Of a stretch of DNA of 64,000 nt, positions 21,170 to 33,012 are shown piece after piece. The stretch is from assembly GCA_036877525.1 (NCBI GenBank), contig JAZGTH010000099.1, forward strand, positions 823,501-887,500, read 5' to 3'. Below the pieces are notes generated by a model. That model was given only the letters and a program-made list of their open reading frames with translations. It ran no database searches and was not told where the DNA came from. The stretch's first letter is position 1. Each line of letters begins with the position of its first letter. This stretch comes from Chromobotia macracanthus. Lineage: Eukaryota; Chordata; Actinopteri; Cypriniformes; Botiidae. Both the position numbers and the translations under genes were made by a program.

Positions 21170-24100
21170 CTAAAGAAAAAGAAAGCGTCAGCGCACGTAT
21201 GCGTGTGTTTAACGGCGCATGTTTTTAACTGCACATCTTTGTGTATAAGAGCTAGTAGAGTTGTACTTGTAGATGCATTTCTACATAATTCAGTTCTAGG
21301 TGTTTGTCTGACAAAGAGTGAATCTGTGTAAGGAGAAACTCCAAAGGTGACTCTAGATTAGCGCGCTTTGGTAGGGCTACATGCGGTGGCCGTGACGCCA
21401 ACGCACTGCAGGATGTGGCCCGCAGCCAAGAAGGACAGAGATTGGAAGTGGTACAGGAACAGGAAAAGACACACCATGTGTCGTATATACACAGTCAGTG
21501 TATATACTTTATACTATGAGAAGAGACGTGCACACACAAAAAAAGAAACACACACAAAACAAAAGACTTCCAAATCACAACATCTGGGTTCTTTGAGCAG
21601 AGTAAATTATAGAAACAGAGAGTGTCAACTGAGACTGAAATCAAAGACACAGAACTACAGAATCTGTGATAAAATAATCTTGTTTTTTCCAGCCTTATCC
21701 CTCTACATCACAGCAGTAGCGTGTCATTTGGATTGGTCAGACAGTGCTCTGGGGACACCACGGTTGTCTGCCCTCTCGATCCACAGAGCAAGCAAGAGCA
21801 TTAGGAGCTTAATTAGCACATCACAGAAGGTGATTAAATGTACCTCTAATCACAAAACAAAGCACCCAGGTCGTGACACACAGACTGAAACAGCAATGTA
21901 ATTTCTTACACATCAAGGCAGGTTGAACAGGTCTAAAGTCAACATAAAACATGCTCCCATAATTCAAAAAAAGAAAAAATATAGAGCAGGAATTGGGAAA
22001 GGTGGTCTGTATATGACGTGGTTTGAGGGTTTGAAAAGTAAAAGGAATCTTTAATGTCAACTGAAAAAGGAAAATTGTTTCAGAGGTTGAAATATTGTTG
22101 AACGTTGAAATATTGCAAGCTGAAATATCACGATGCAAGATTATGAAGACCTAAGTTTGTTCCTTACGAATAACATGCGCCAATGAATCGTTCATAATAA
22201 CACCAGGAACAAGCATTAAGAAAGTAAATGGGTCAAAAAAATCATGAATCATTTCATGTTGACCATAAAGCTTAAATTTCACTAGATAAGAAAGAGAAGT
22301 GCTGGCAGGTCAAATTGGAAGGTTAGCTACAGAATTGGACTCTGAAATTGACTGTTCTGTGACCACCCTTGTACTACTGAACAAAGCGGAAAAGAAACCA
22401 TTTCGAGGTTTTGGCACACAAGTGTAAGAAAATGGGCATTCAGTATTTGGCACAATGTGAGTTCTGCAGTTGAGCAGGATACTTCTGCTAGTGTGTGTGT
22501 GTATGTGATAGAAAGTGACGGATCCATGCAGTATGTTAACACCATCTCAACAGCCTGAGCAGAGAGAAACGTGTCAGGAGAGGTGATGCTGGCTCTCACT
22601 GAATGTTCAGCATGTGTAATGGAGCTCCTTATGGCTCATGACTCCACCCACACCACAGACACAGCAGATGTCAGCTGTATATATCGATCGCCAATCACAG
22701 ATGGTTGCCAGGCGACAGATGGAGGGGCCCAAATTTCACAATTCAACCAAGAAAAGCCTTCAAATCCCGTTGCGTTTGAGAGCTCCTGTCGAGTTGAACT
22801 TCAAGTAGTGCGCACACACAGACGGTTACGTTTATTTGGTTATATTGAGCAAGAATCTGGATTGAGATCAGAAGACCGTCTACAACAAACTTCTATTTCA
22901 TATTCTGACCTTGTGTCATTTAGAGACAAGGAGAGGGCAGGAAATTCAGCACATAATCCATACTTAAATGTTTCTGGATCATTTGTTTAGTTATTTAAAT
23001 GTTGTAAATTCAGTTAACAATGTAAATCTGAACCTAATCAAAAAGGTGTAGCTCTCACATCTCACGTGTGCTTGCATGCATACAAATATGACGCATTCAG
23101 ACCAGCAGGTCTTAAATATAGGACCAGATCTTTATGTTCCATAGAAGAAAGCATTCCATATGAAATCGAAATAACATGAGCATAAGTAAATGAAGACGAA
23201 ATTTACATTTTTAGTAAGATATTCCTTTGATCCAGTACTGAAGCATCGGTTTATAATTCTGTATATAATCTGCATCTATAATAATCAACCACAACGCCCA
23301 CCATTTGTGGGCAACTACCATTCATTTCTGCAAATAAACAGTTTGATTAAAAAAGCTAAAATGAAGCTTTTTTTCTGCAAATATATCCGTTTAAAAAATG
23401 AGGTCCAGAAAATGAATTCAATTGTTATGGTAATGCAGAAATTTCTTGCTCTTTAATTGTGCGGTGGCAGCTGCCGCTGGTTCGGCTTGTTGTGAACTCG
23501 ACTCTTGCTGAGAGGCTGTCACAGATGCACGGCTGAAGTTAAACGAGATCTTCCAGAACTCTCTTCATAATGGTAAACAACAACACCACAGTCCTGCTCA
23601 CCCTCTCCACAAGAGCCTACGTTAATGAGGAAGCCACTCTCTGGTGTGCAAAACTGTTGTCCTGAGGGAAGGCTTTAAGGAGATAAAGGCACTCATCCTA
23701 CACACACTGTAAGCCATTTTGAATGCTAATACGTTCTCTTTATTTCATCCTTAGCAGCTGCAATTAGACAGGAGCATGTGCTATAAATACTTCACTTTCC
23801 TTGAAGGCCTGGCAGCTTGAAAAACAGACCACAATTAAGACCTTACAACAACAGAGATGCACACAGGAAATGTTACGCAAAAGACAGTGAAAATGGAAAA
23901 AGGGAGGACAGGAACTAAGCGAAAAGGAGAGCACACGGAGAGTACAGTAAGCTGCAGCCCACTGGCTGATGTTGAAAACCCTAATCATATTTCAGAGTGC
24001 TAAACCAACTCAGCATGAAGAAATAACATCATGTCACGTTGCTTCCATGAAGAATGCAAAATTCTATATGGGTTTCCCGTATATTTAACAGAATTCATGG

Positions 24101-24603
24101 CATGGACAAACTGTGGTAAGTACCCTCTTTGAATAAAGGCCTTTCGGTTCTTCTGTTGGTTGAGGACCGAAGTGAAAATGTAAACAGCTGAAGACACGGT
24201 TAGGTCATATCATTACAACCTGGTCACCCATAAGACTCACACAGGATGTGGTTTGAAGATGAGACAAACTCTTCTTTTAAGAAACAAAAGAAGCTTTGAC
24301 ATACATCAAAACAGGTCTGGAAAACATGGATTTTATTCACATAGTCAAGTCTTCGTTCATCTTCACATCTTTACACACATTCACACATACATTTGCAGAC
24401 AGTTTTTTTTCAAGGACGCTAGATACTGTAGAAAGCCAATGACTCTAAAATGATGAAACTAACCCAGAGACTGAGAATGTTCTCAGCGTAGCCTCTGCTT
24501 GGTTCAGAGCTTGGTTAAATGGTTTAGTAGAGGAATGGGGGTTTAGTTGAGGAGCTACAATGGGGTAAGTTGGGTTAACACAGATTTTAAATCAATGTCT
24601 TAC
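21170..24603 (-). other. celf2: celf2 intron 8
   Basis: Contains the CCAAT/X-box pair at 22689-22716 and a 139-codon plus-strand open frame (22571-22990) with no recognisable domain. No exon recognised. Confidence 0.95.
22689..22716 (+). promoter_or_regulatory. CCAAT plus RFX-like motif in celf2 intron 8
   Basis: CGCCAATCACAG is followed 8 bp later by GTTGCCAGGCGAC (22704-22716), an X-box-like inverted repeat with an imperfect right half. It is intronic in celf2, in the opposite orientation. Confidence 0.35.
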
Positions 24604-24667
24604 CTGCCATTTGCTGAATACCACTGAACGCTCCTAGATTACTGGAGGAGGTCGCTTGTTGGAGCAA
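24604..24667 (-). CDS. celf2: celf2 exon 8: linker
   Basis: 64 nt encoding LLQQATSSSNLGAFSGIQQ and MA plus one base. Identical to human CELF2 here. The acceptor CTCTGTTTTTCCAG|TTGC is a good polypyrimidine tract and the donor GCAG|GTAAGAC is strong. The 12 nt before the exon have no AG in front of them, so the four-residue LYLQ insertion known in some CELF1/2 isoforms cannot be made by an alternative acceptor here. Confidence 0.95.
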
Positions 24668-25987
24668 CTGGAAAAACAGAGGGAAAAACAACATTAAGTC
24701 ACCACTACTATTATACTTTAGCTTATGGTGATGGATATTAAAGGTTGTTTAAAGGAGCTAGAGATAGCTAAATATAGATGAAACATTGTTTTTTCAATGT
24801 ATTCTGGAGTGATACTATATGGCAGTCTGTCAACAGTAAAGCAACACAATCTGCCAGAGTATTGGTATACCTCAAGTAAAAACACACAGTGCACAAATGG
24901 TTGGGACAACTCCGATTAACAGCGTAGAGATGTATTTATTCTTTACTGCTGCATCACATATTGCTTAGTTTAAACATAGCGTGAAAACCGTTATCAAGTT
25001 CAAAAACTTTCTATATGTCACAAACAAAAAATAAGGCTAACAACTGACAGTTACTTAAAGCAATACTCAATAACCCACAAAATATGATCCTAAAAGAAAA
25101 AATGGGCAAATATACATAAAGGGACAGTATTATAAAAGACCTGAGGGGCACTTTATATTGCCAGTGACGGCTATCTTGCTTGAGTCGTCTGTCAGCACTG
25201 CTGGCAGTGTGTTGCTGTGCTGGGCAGATTCTGCACATGAAAGACTCTAAATGATACTAGAGGATTAGAATGACTAGACCTAGACTTGAACTAGACCCTC
25301 AGACTGCATGAAGGCTAAATGTTAACCTTAATATAGCAGGGAAGTGGTGAAAGCAAGGTAGAAAAAGGAGAAACAGACAAAGAGAAAGATGACCCTGTCC
25401 CAATGCTCTTGAAGAGTCTATAGACCTACTGAAGTAAATGAGCATTCTCATTTATATTTAGGAGGATGAAGACATGGGTGAGTGAAACAGAGTAGTGGAA
25501 TGTACTGTCCCCATCCCGATCCAACAGGGTCCAATCTAATCCACAACAGTTTAGTAGGTTCCCGAAGTAATAATCACAGTTTGGTTAATGACTTAACACT
25601 ATTTTATAAATAAAGTTTTGAAATGTTTATAGAAAAAAGAATGGGGAAAATACTGAAAAAGTAGGTGGTTTTTTTGTCTCCACCTGCCTTCTCAAAAGAA
25701 CTATATAAACCATTTAACTAACATGATTGTATTTGTTAATGACTTCTAAGCAGCAGCACCCAGCACTATTTTGAGTATGGGGACCGGTTTCGATCAAGGC
25801 ATGATCGAAGTTCAAGAGATAAGAGATTGGAAAAAGGATTACGATTGGCTCAGACAGAGCGAGAGAGGGTGCGGCCTGTGCTAAGAGAAAGGTGGGGACA
25901 GGGCAGGGGGCGGAGACAGTGACTGACTGCGGCGGCTGCGCTGGCTGTGCTGCTGGTGGGCGTGGCTGCATGGGTGTGGCCTCTTAC
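24668..25987 (-). other. celf2: celf2 intron 7
   Basis: GTAAGAG donor and TTTTTCCAG acceptor. No internal feature seen. Confidence 0.95.
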
Positions 25988-26149
25988 TGCCAGATACTGC
26001 GGGGTGAGGCCGGTCAGCCCGGTCAGGCTGCCCCAGGCAGACGCGCTGTTCAACTGTTGCATCTGCTGCGCCAACTGCTGCTGCAGCCGTCGCTGTTCCT
26101 TATCCTTCTGTGTGTCTGCAAACTTCACCACCATAGGAGAAGAGCAGCC
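25988..26149 (-). CDS. celf2: celf2 exon 7: start of divergent linker
   Basis: 162 nt, 54 residues, phase 0 at both ends. It encodes GCSSPMVVKFADTQKDKEQR, then RLQQQLAQQMQQLNSASAWG, then SLTGLTGLTPQYLA. The KFADTQKDKEQRR segment closes RRM2 and a glutamine-rich stretch follows. The donor is GCA|GTAAGAG. Human CELF2 has NTATWGNLTGLGGL where this protein has NSASAWGSLTGLTGL, one residue longer. Confidence 0.96.
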
Positions 26150-27525
26150 CTGCGTGAACAGAATGAAAGAGCAAGAGAGAGAGGGTTAAAAAAGAGAGAA
26201 AGCTAAGTATCTAGAAGAGCAATAATGTTGTGCGGTAGTGCTGCATAAACTGATAATGGTACACAAACACGCACACACAATCGTTAAAGCAACGGGAGTT
26301 CTTGAAATGAGAGCGGTGTGCTGTGCGGCTGGTTTTATTTCCCAGGAAAGCGATTTCCTGTTTTATAAAACTATTTCATCATCTGCCTGAGAGAGCGAGT
26401 GAGATCTCCCAGCCCACGGTCCACACTGCACCCTACAGACCGGCTGTGTTTCTGCACATCTCTCTTGTGCCCTTCCTTACACACAAACATGTGCAACATC
26501 TCAGACTGGACCTGTGATGTTCATTAAGCTACAATCCTGAGGGTCAGCATATAGTGAGCACAAGTGCGGTGTTAATCCTTAAAGTGACAGTTCATCTAAA
26601 ATGGTCTGTTATTATTTACTTGTCATTTCTTTCCAAAACAGTGTTACATTTTTTCATTTCTTACAGCTTTCACATACTATATAAAAGTGGATGGTGATTC
26701 AAAATTCTTGTTAACAAATCTATCTATACAATTTCAGCAATAGAAATTTTGTTAATTGTCAGCTTCTAAAAATGTAATTTTAAATTTTTTCTTTTAATTT
26801 TTGGATAAAATATGACTTGGACTTTATTGATATTTTCCAAGATTTACCCAAAAAACAGCAAAAAAATATTCTGTATTCTCGTAATACATTAGCTTTGTGG
26901 GAGCATTACGGCAACATAAAGAGTAGCAGGTGACAAAACCGTTCTTTTTTGGATTATCTATCATCTACTAGAAGTCTCTCACATAGTAAGCATGAAAGCA
27001 CATGTTGTAAAAGTAACACTTTGTGAATGAAATTCAGTGACGAATATGAAAGCTGTTCCTCCGGCAACAGAAGATAACAAAGGGCAGCCATATGGAGTCA
27101 CAAGAGGAGAAAAGATTGAGACAACTGCTTCACAGCAATTATTTTACATGTCTGTCTCATGTCTCTGCCTTACAGGTGCTGATTCACTCAGATAAATCAC
27201 TCTACTGCTTTTTCTACTGCTTGTGTGCTCTCTGAACTGCAAAACACAGAGTAACAAGATGAAAGACCACAGACCCTCTGCAAAAGCCAGTGTGTGTAAG
27301 CGGGAACATTTGAGAATTTCTTGGAGGTGGAGCGCCTCGCATCTACCCGAAGAACTGAGGTGTTCCTTCTGTTCTCAGAGCTGCTTTTTTATTTCTGCTA
27401 TCTGACGGTGGGGAGGTAAAAATCAAACTTGTAAAGAAGAAATGAGATTCAACTGAGACTGTCATTCAAATGGTGCCGTCTCCGTGCAATCTCATTACTC
27501 ACTCCACCTCAGTCTTCTCTCCAAC

Positions 27526-27552
27526 ACTCTCTCTCTCTCTCTCTCTCTCTCT
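27526..27552 (+). repeat. (CT)n microsatellite
   Basis: Uninterrupted CT run in celf2 intron 6. Confidence 0.9.
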
Positions 27553-27614
27553 TGAAGTGTGGTTGAAGCTGGTACGTGTTAAAATCAGACATTACTTAAT
27601 GTGTGCATCACAAG

Positions 27615-27700
27615 AAAATGTATATAAATATATAAATACATAAATACATACATATAAATATATTTATAAATGTATATATTTATATTTACATAAACTGATG
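27615..27700. repeat. AT-rich TATAAATA repeat
   Basis: Irregular TATAAATA/ATACATAA sequence, an AT-rich stretch in intron 6. Confidence 0.6.
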
Positions 27701-27723
27701 TATGTTTAAAAACTTATATATTT

Positions 27724-27753
27724 GAATGTACTACTTATTATAGTAGTACATTC
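27724..27753. repeat. Perfect 12-bp inverted repeat
   Basis: GAATGTACTACT, spacer TATTAT, AGTAGTACATTC. The arms are fully complementary. Adjacent to the AT-rich stretch in intron 6. Confidence 0.8.
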
Positions 27754-29548
27754 TCGTACTACTCCCCATATTTATTTCCCATATATACTTAATTTAAATT
27801 TAATAATATTACCTTTTAATCAATATGATTCATTAGGAATTACAGTGCTAACAACTGTATTAAACATACAGGTGCATACAAACACCAAACACAGTAACAC
27901 AATCACATACAGATAAAAACAGACAAACATGAATTGATCAAACAAGTAAAATGTCCAGGAAGATTACTGAAAATTTGCAGATCTGAAAACAGCCTTCTGA
28001 GACTAAATTAAAGATGGCAAATGTGTATGTGTGTGTGTGTGTATCCAGGTGGCCGAAAGTGATCACTCTACTGTCATATCCGTTTTCATTAAGTTGTGAC
28101 ATTCAGAAAGGCCAGAAATTCCTCTGTGTGAGGGGAGGGCAGGGAGATCGCTGAAAACAAACAACAACCCAACATAACTTACCCAACCTCATCTAAACCC
28201 GGTAATTACTTTTCCTTTACAAACAGACATGGCTTGCAGGCAAAAGATTTTTGGACAAATACTGTGCAGAATGACAAAATAAAAGCTCCCTAAAGAATAG
28301 AACACCGTTTATGGGGTCAACTGTCTTAAGGATTAAATATAGTTGCAAATGTAGCTAAGACTTCATAATTACAAGCGTCATAGTCTAATAGAAATAGTTT
28401 TCCATTAGTGTCACTAATTTCTGTGGGTGTTGAAAACAGCATGTTTGCAAGGGTTAACATACATCATGAAAGTTTGTGGAGTGTGGTGACGTGTGCATAA
28501 ACCCAAACTCACACACACACAGGCATACAGTTATGGACCTGTATTAGACAGCTGTCAGAACCCTCTGATTTGGTGTGTCAGAGCTTTGACATTTTGACAG
28601 GCAGTGAGACGGACTGCTAAACACGGAGAGCTACATGGCCACATTCTACAGGGCAATCACAATGCAAGGGCCCATCAGAGGGCTGTTATTAAAGTGTCTG
28701 TGACATCATCAATGTTAGACCCGTCTGCTAATGGCAGACTGGTTGTGTGGTGGGGGCAGGGGTCCTTCTTGGTTTGACCTGTTTGGCCATGGGTGGTTTT
28801 GCCAATGCCTGACAGTAATAACAGGGAGCGAAGAGACATTTAATATGGTGCTGAAAGTTCTGCAGGAAAAGTGACTGAGGGAAAATTCTGTTTAAATGTT
28901 TCAACATGCTTTGGTTAAACTTAACAGGAAGCATCTTATAATCTGTATATTGTAGTGATACTGGCTGCCAGTTCAAATGGAAATAAGAGAGCGGTAAAGA
29001 CAGAGAGAATGTGTTTCTCTGTTACAAAACCTGGTGGGCTGCTTTGCTGTCTACAGTGCAACCTTCTAAGACAGCATTCAAACTGTAAAAGAACCATTCC
29101 AGTGACCAATCTGGAGTGCATGGGTAGCAACTAAAAACAACACTCCTTATGGGAAGCACACAAATTGCTTAAACTCAGCAGTTATCCATTAGCATGTTGC
29201 TAAGCTAATTTTGATTTTCTAATAAGCATATACTATATAACAGACACACTAAACAGCTCATTTAAATTAGACAAAACAAATTTATCCGTACGTTTTTTGA
29301 ATAAATTACACTTAAAATCTTCACAATGATTTGTGGAAAACATTTTTTAGGGTTGGATACCAATGTGGCCAAAAGAAGGTATCTTAGAAAAATGGCCAGA
29401 AGAAAGACTTTCAGAGCAACACTGACATCTCAAACATGACTATGACATCTTCATATTTTGCCTCCATAGACAACTCACTACATTTTGGAACAGAGCAGTG
29501 AGATAGAAAGAGAGAGAGAGTAGAGAAAGAGAGAGAAGAGTACAGTAC

Positions 29549-29628
29549 CTCCATGGTTTGAGACTGATGCATGGCTTTGATTGCATTCTGTGCCATAGCC
29601 CTGGTAGAAAACGTGACAAACGCACATC
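29549..29628 (-). CDS. celf2: celf2 exon 6: end of RRM2
   Basis: 80 nt encoding (G)CAFVTFSTRAMAQNAIKA followed by MHQSQTME. It contains RNP1 of RRM2 (CAFVTF). The acceptor follows a C-rich tract of repeated CCCTCC ending CTGCAG|GATG. The donor is GAG|GTACTG, weak at +4/+5, and is followed immediately by a long CU-rich stretch. UGU-rich motifs lie about 50-150 nt upstream. The length is not a multiple of three, so skipping destroys RRM2 and shifts the frame. The context looks like a regulated exon. Confidence 0.97.
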
Positions 29629-30689
29629 CTGCAGGAGGGAGGGGAGGATCGTGGGAGGGAGGGAGTAGAGGAAGAGGAGACAAGAGAGAAACAAAACAAG
29701 ACAAAAGGGTTGGACAGGTTGTTATAAAGCCAAATAAACAAAGATCGTACAAAGAACACAGCAGACAACAGTGCTCTACAATTGCTAGAATAGACAATCA
29801 ACATTCAGCTTCAGATAAACACTCAACATTCAACATGTCAAATACACAGTCAACAGAATGATTGTCAGCAAATGGATCAGATTTTAAGTTTAGTTTGATG
29901 TGGTGGGTTGGAAACCATGAGGTTAGAGTCTCATTACACACATAGAGGTTGAATTCTAAACACCATTGTTGTGCCTCTGAGGTAGGGAGACGTTATTCCG
30001 AGGGTGATTCCCTCAAAAGAAAGCAAGTAAATCATTTCATGAAAGTTATCAAAGTGTGCGATGGTCATTTCAAGGATGTTTAAGGATTACCTACGAGAAC
30101 CAATCAATACACATTGTAATGTACACATTCAAAAACAAAGTGGAAATGATGTACATCATGTTCTAAACATCACATGGGGACAGTAACTCAAGTGATCCAG
30201 CCTTCTGAGTGAGCATACTGGTGCTCACTTCTAAATGGAATTTGAAATCGCTTTTAATATTCATCTGCACATAAATATTGAAATGATCTATCCCGGCAAC
30301 CCCTGGCCCAGTTTTTTTTAAACAACTGTAAATAAGACGATCCCTGCATGTGTGTGTGTTTCAGGGCAGCTTGCAATGGCATCTGGGAAACGAAGTCTTG
30401 GAATCAAAGCAGGGTGAGCCACATCCAAAATAACATGTCATATGGAGGGAAGAGCTCTATTCTACTGTGCTGTCCAACACATCTATACATATGAAGAACC
30501 CACATCCTTAGACAACCTAGCTAGTGGGGTAACTAGTAACAGTTCTACATATGCAAATGTGCTAAGATGCATGTGAAAAAGGGTTAAAAAAGGGCAGAAG
30601 GATAAAGGAAGGAAAAAAGGAAGAACAAAAGAAATGTCTGAAACAAAACAGACATATTGCCCTTTTTTTTTACCTTTGTAAAGACAAGA

Positions 30690-30835
30690 AGTGTTGTAGT
30701 GCAAGTGCAACATTCTCGTACTGCCACAGAGAATGATGGGAAATGTTTCTGTTTAACACAACAGCGTTACCTTATAAACCAGCTAAATGAAAGCTGGTGT
30801 GTTACTATTCTTCATCAACAGTACATAAAAACTAC
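30690..30835 (+). repeat. Dispersed repeat, copy A
   Basis: Shares ACAGAGAATGATGGGAAATG, a TAAACCAGCTAAATGA-like word and CAACAGTACATAAA, in the same order and spacing, with copy B at 33436-33585. Type unknown. Confidence 0.6.
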
Positions 30836-31972
30836 ATTGTACCATCAACAGATGCTTATTATGATTATGAACAATTATGAACATATTATGAACAATTTGA
30901 TTCCGAAGATGCTTTAATTGACATGCCCCTGACTCAGAAACTCAGAGTTTCAATCTGGTAATTACAGAATTCAGGTAGCATTCATCAACCTCAAAAACAC
31001 GATTTCAACTTCATGAATCAAATGCAGTAATAAATTATGCTTGCAGTACACTGTTACAACCACATGGTGCGCTATAATCTGATGCCACTGCTGTCTACCT
31101 GGTCCAGTGAACCTTTCATTTTCTCTCTTTCTTAGCATCCCTTACTATCACTCCAACACCCCTGCGAACTGCAGTGCCACCACAAGTGAAATGAAAGTGA
31201 AATGAAAGGCTGTTTATTTTTAGAGTTGTTTATTCAGCCTCAACATTAAAGCAGTTTGGGTGATATCTGTAGGCACTGGCAGGGTGAGAAGCTCTGGAGC
31301 ATCTCATGGGGAAGAAATGCCTAAACTCTTCTGACCTGAAAAACGTTCTGACCTGTGACTGAACCATAAATGAACTATGATCTTTCAAGAAAAGACAGAT
31401 GACAAATTAATAAAGTAAATGAAATGAATACATTTGTTAGCAAGTTTTACACTCAGAATTTTGATTGGTCAAAATATTTTATAAACAAAAATATTTGTTA
31501 ATTAGTAATTAGTATAAAGACCGCTAAGCTGTATAACACACTGCTGCCGCCAATGACGAATTTAAACAGGCACATAAATAAAATAATTTCTACCAAAACA
31601 ATATTTCAGATTTTAATTATTATCTGGTAAATAGCCAAAGAATAGGCAGAAAAATGTACAGTCAACCATACGCACAAATTAAAGACCTAATACAAGTCAC
31701 CTGATCAGGGTTTTTCTTGTGATAATAACTGACTGAACTATGACATTTCTTTCAGCTGCAGGAATTACAATGCAAAAGGAGGTATAAACCTGAAAGCCTA
31801 CAAGTGTCACTGAAAGTGAATAAACGAGGGAGAAAGAGAGATGGAGGGATAGCCTGCAAGAGAGTTTTGAAGAAAGTGGGGTAGCTCCCAGGCCACTGCG
31901 CTCACATGTGGCCTGATTTATATTTTATTAATAGTGAAGTTCAATGATAATTCATAGACCATTTTAATGTCA

Positions 31973-32043
31973 TCGAGAGAGAAAGAGAGTGAGAGAGAGA
32001 GTGAGCAAGAGAGAGAGAGAGAGAGCGAGAGAGAGCAAGAGAG
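31973..32043 (+). repeat. (GA)n purine tract
   Basis: About 70 bp of GAGA with GAGT and GCAA interruptions in celf2 intron 5. Confidence 0.9.
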
Positions 32044-32877
32044 CTGTTATCCTAGTACATACATATTTACTCATCTAATTATTCATTCCATCCTTTATTT
32101 TATGGAAGGGGGTGGTACTTTCTCTCATAGAAGCATTTCAAATATCTCTCTAACCACAAGCTCAGGGGCTAAAGTTAATCTCCTGTGGAATTAAAATATT
32201 CATGAGTACGGGAGAAAAAGACAGAGAAATGAGGATTGTGGTGGAGTAACAGGAGGATGTGGACAATAAACGACTGACAAAAGAAGGCTGGTGACTAGAG
32301 GCCTGTATGTGAACGCAGAGCATTGTGGGAAGCTGGAGGTGTGCTATAATTCCCTGCAGGTTAGCCTCTCCTATAGAAATCTTCAACAATATCATGTACC
32401 ACATGTATTACCATTATTCCCATACAACTCTTACAGCCTCAGACACACACACACGATGAGGGATTTCACTGAACATAACTGAAGAATTATAAAAAACACT
32501 GGCTAATATCCCTATCTGCGGTGCAGAGCAGAATATGCAGGGTGGTGAATCAGTTTGCATCATAACGTTTCTAGCATGTTGAGTAACTATATATCACTTA
32601 GAAAGCCCTGGTGAAAACGGTAATGTAGAATACAAACACAAACCTACTGAAATATGAATATAACATTAGGCCTAAAATAAAAGCACTCCAAATACGAGGG
32701 CTTTATTCTAAACCTAATTTAATTCTATTATTTTTTGACAATATGAGTTCATAATGTTAGTTAAGGGTTCTTGGCATATAATGTTCTATGAGATTTGCAC
32801 AGTGAACATGATACATTAAAAACCCTGGTAAGTGTACAACAGTAATGTTTTCATCTAGTTGTGTGTGTTTGTCTCAC

Positions 32878-33012
32878 CTCGACTAAGTCCATCTGGTCCC
32901 CTCAGGATGCGACACTCCTCGATCTGTCCGAAGGGAGAGAACATGACCCGGATGTCGTTCTCATTGCACTTCTTGGACACCATGCCGATGAACAGCTTTC
33001 TGTCCTCCACCG
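32878..33012 (-). CDS. celf2: celf2 exon 5: start of RRM2
   Basis: 135 nt. The acceptor is CTTCCTCTCTCTCAG|CGGTGG and the donor CGAG|GTGAGAC. It encodes (A)VEDRKLFIGMVSKKCNEN, then DIRVMFSPFGQIEECRILRG and PDGLSR. RNP2 of RRM2 is LFIGMV. The phase is 1 on both sides, so the exon is a multiple of three. Identical to human CELF2 across the visible segment. Confidence 0.97.

Larger units (their letters stand above)
26150..29548 (-). other. celf2: celf2 intron 6
   Basis: Starts with a weak GTACTG donor and about 50 nt of CU-rich sequence. Contains the CT run, the AT-rich stretch and the perfect inverted repeat at 27724-27753. Confidence 0.95.
29629..32877 (-). other. celf2: celf2 intron 5
   Basis: Ends in a C-rich acceptor tract (G-rich on the plus strand, 29636-29663) preceded by UGU-rich sequence. 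Contains dispersed repeat copy A and a GA tract. Confidence 0.95.

Noticed and set aside
22571..22990. 139-codon plus-strand open frame in celf2 intron 8
   Set aside because: Composition is protein-like but I recognise no family, and the first codon is not strongly supported. Kept only as a note.
28729..28976. Possible minus-strand exon with KPPMAKQVKPRRTPAPTT-like peptide
   Set aside because: No flanking consensus splice sites in phase with celf2 and no recognised similarity.
29636..29663. Plus-strand G-quadruplex candidate
   Set aside because: It is the complement of the C-rich acceptor tract of exon 6. The transcript carries the C-rich strand, so an RNA quadruplex would not form.
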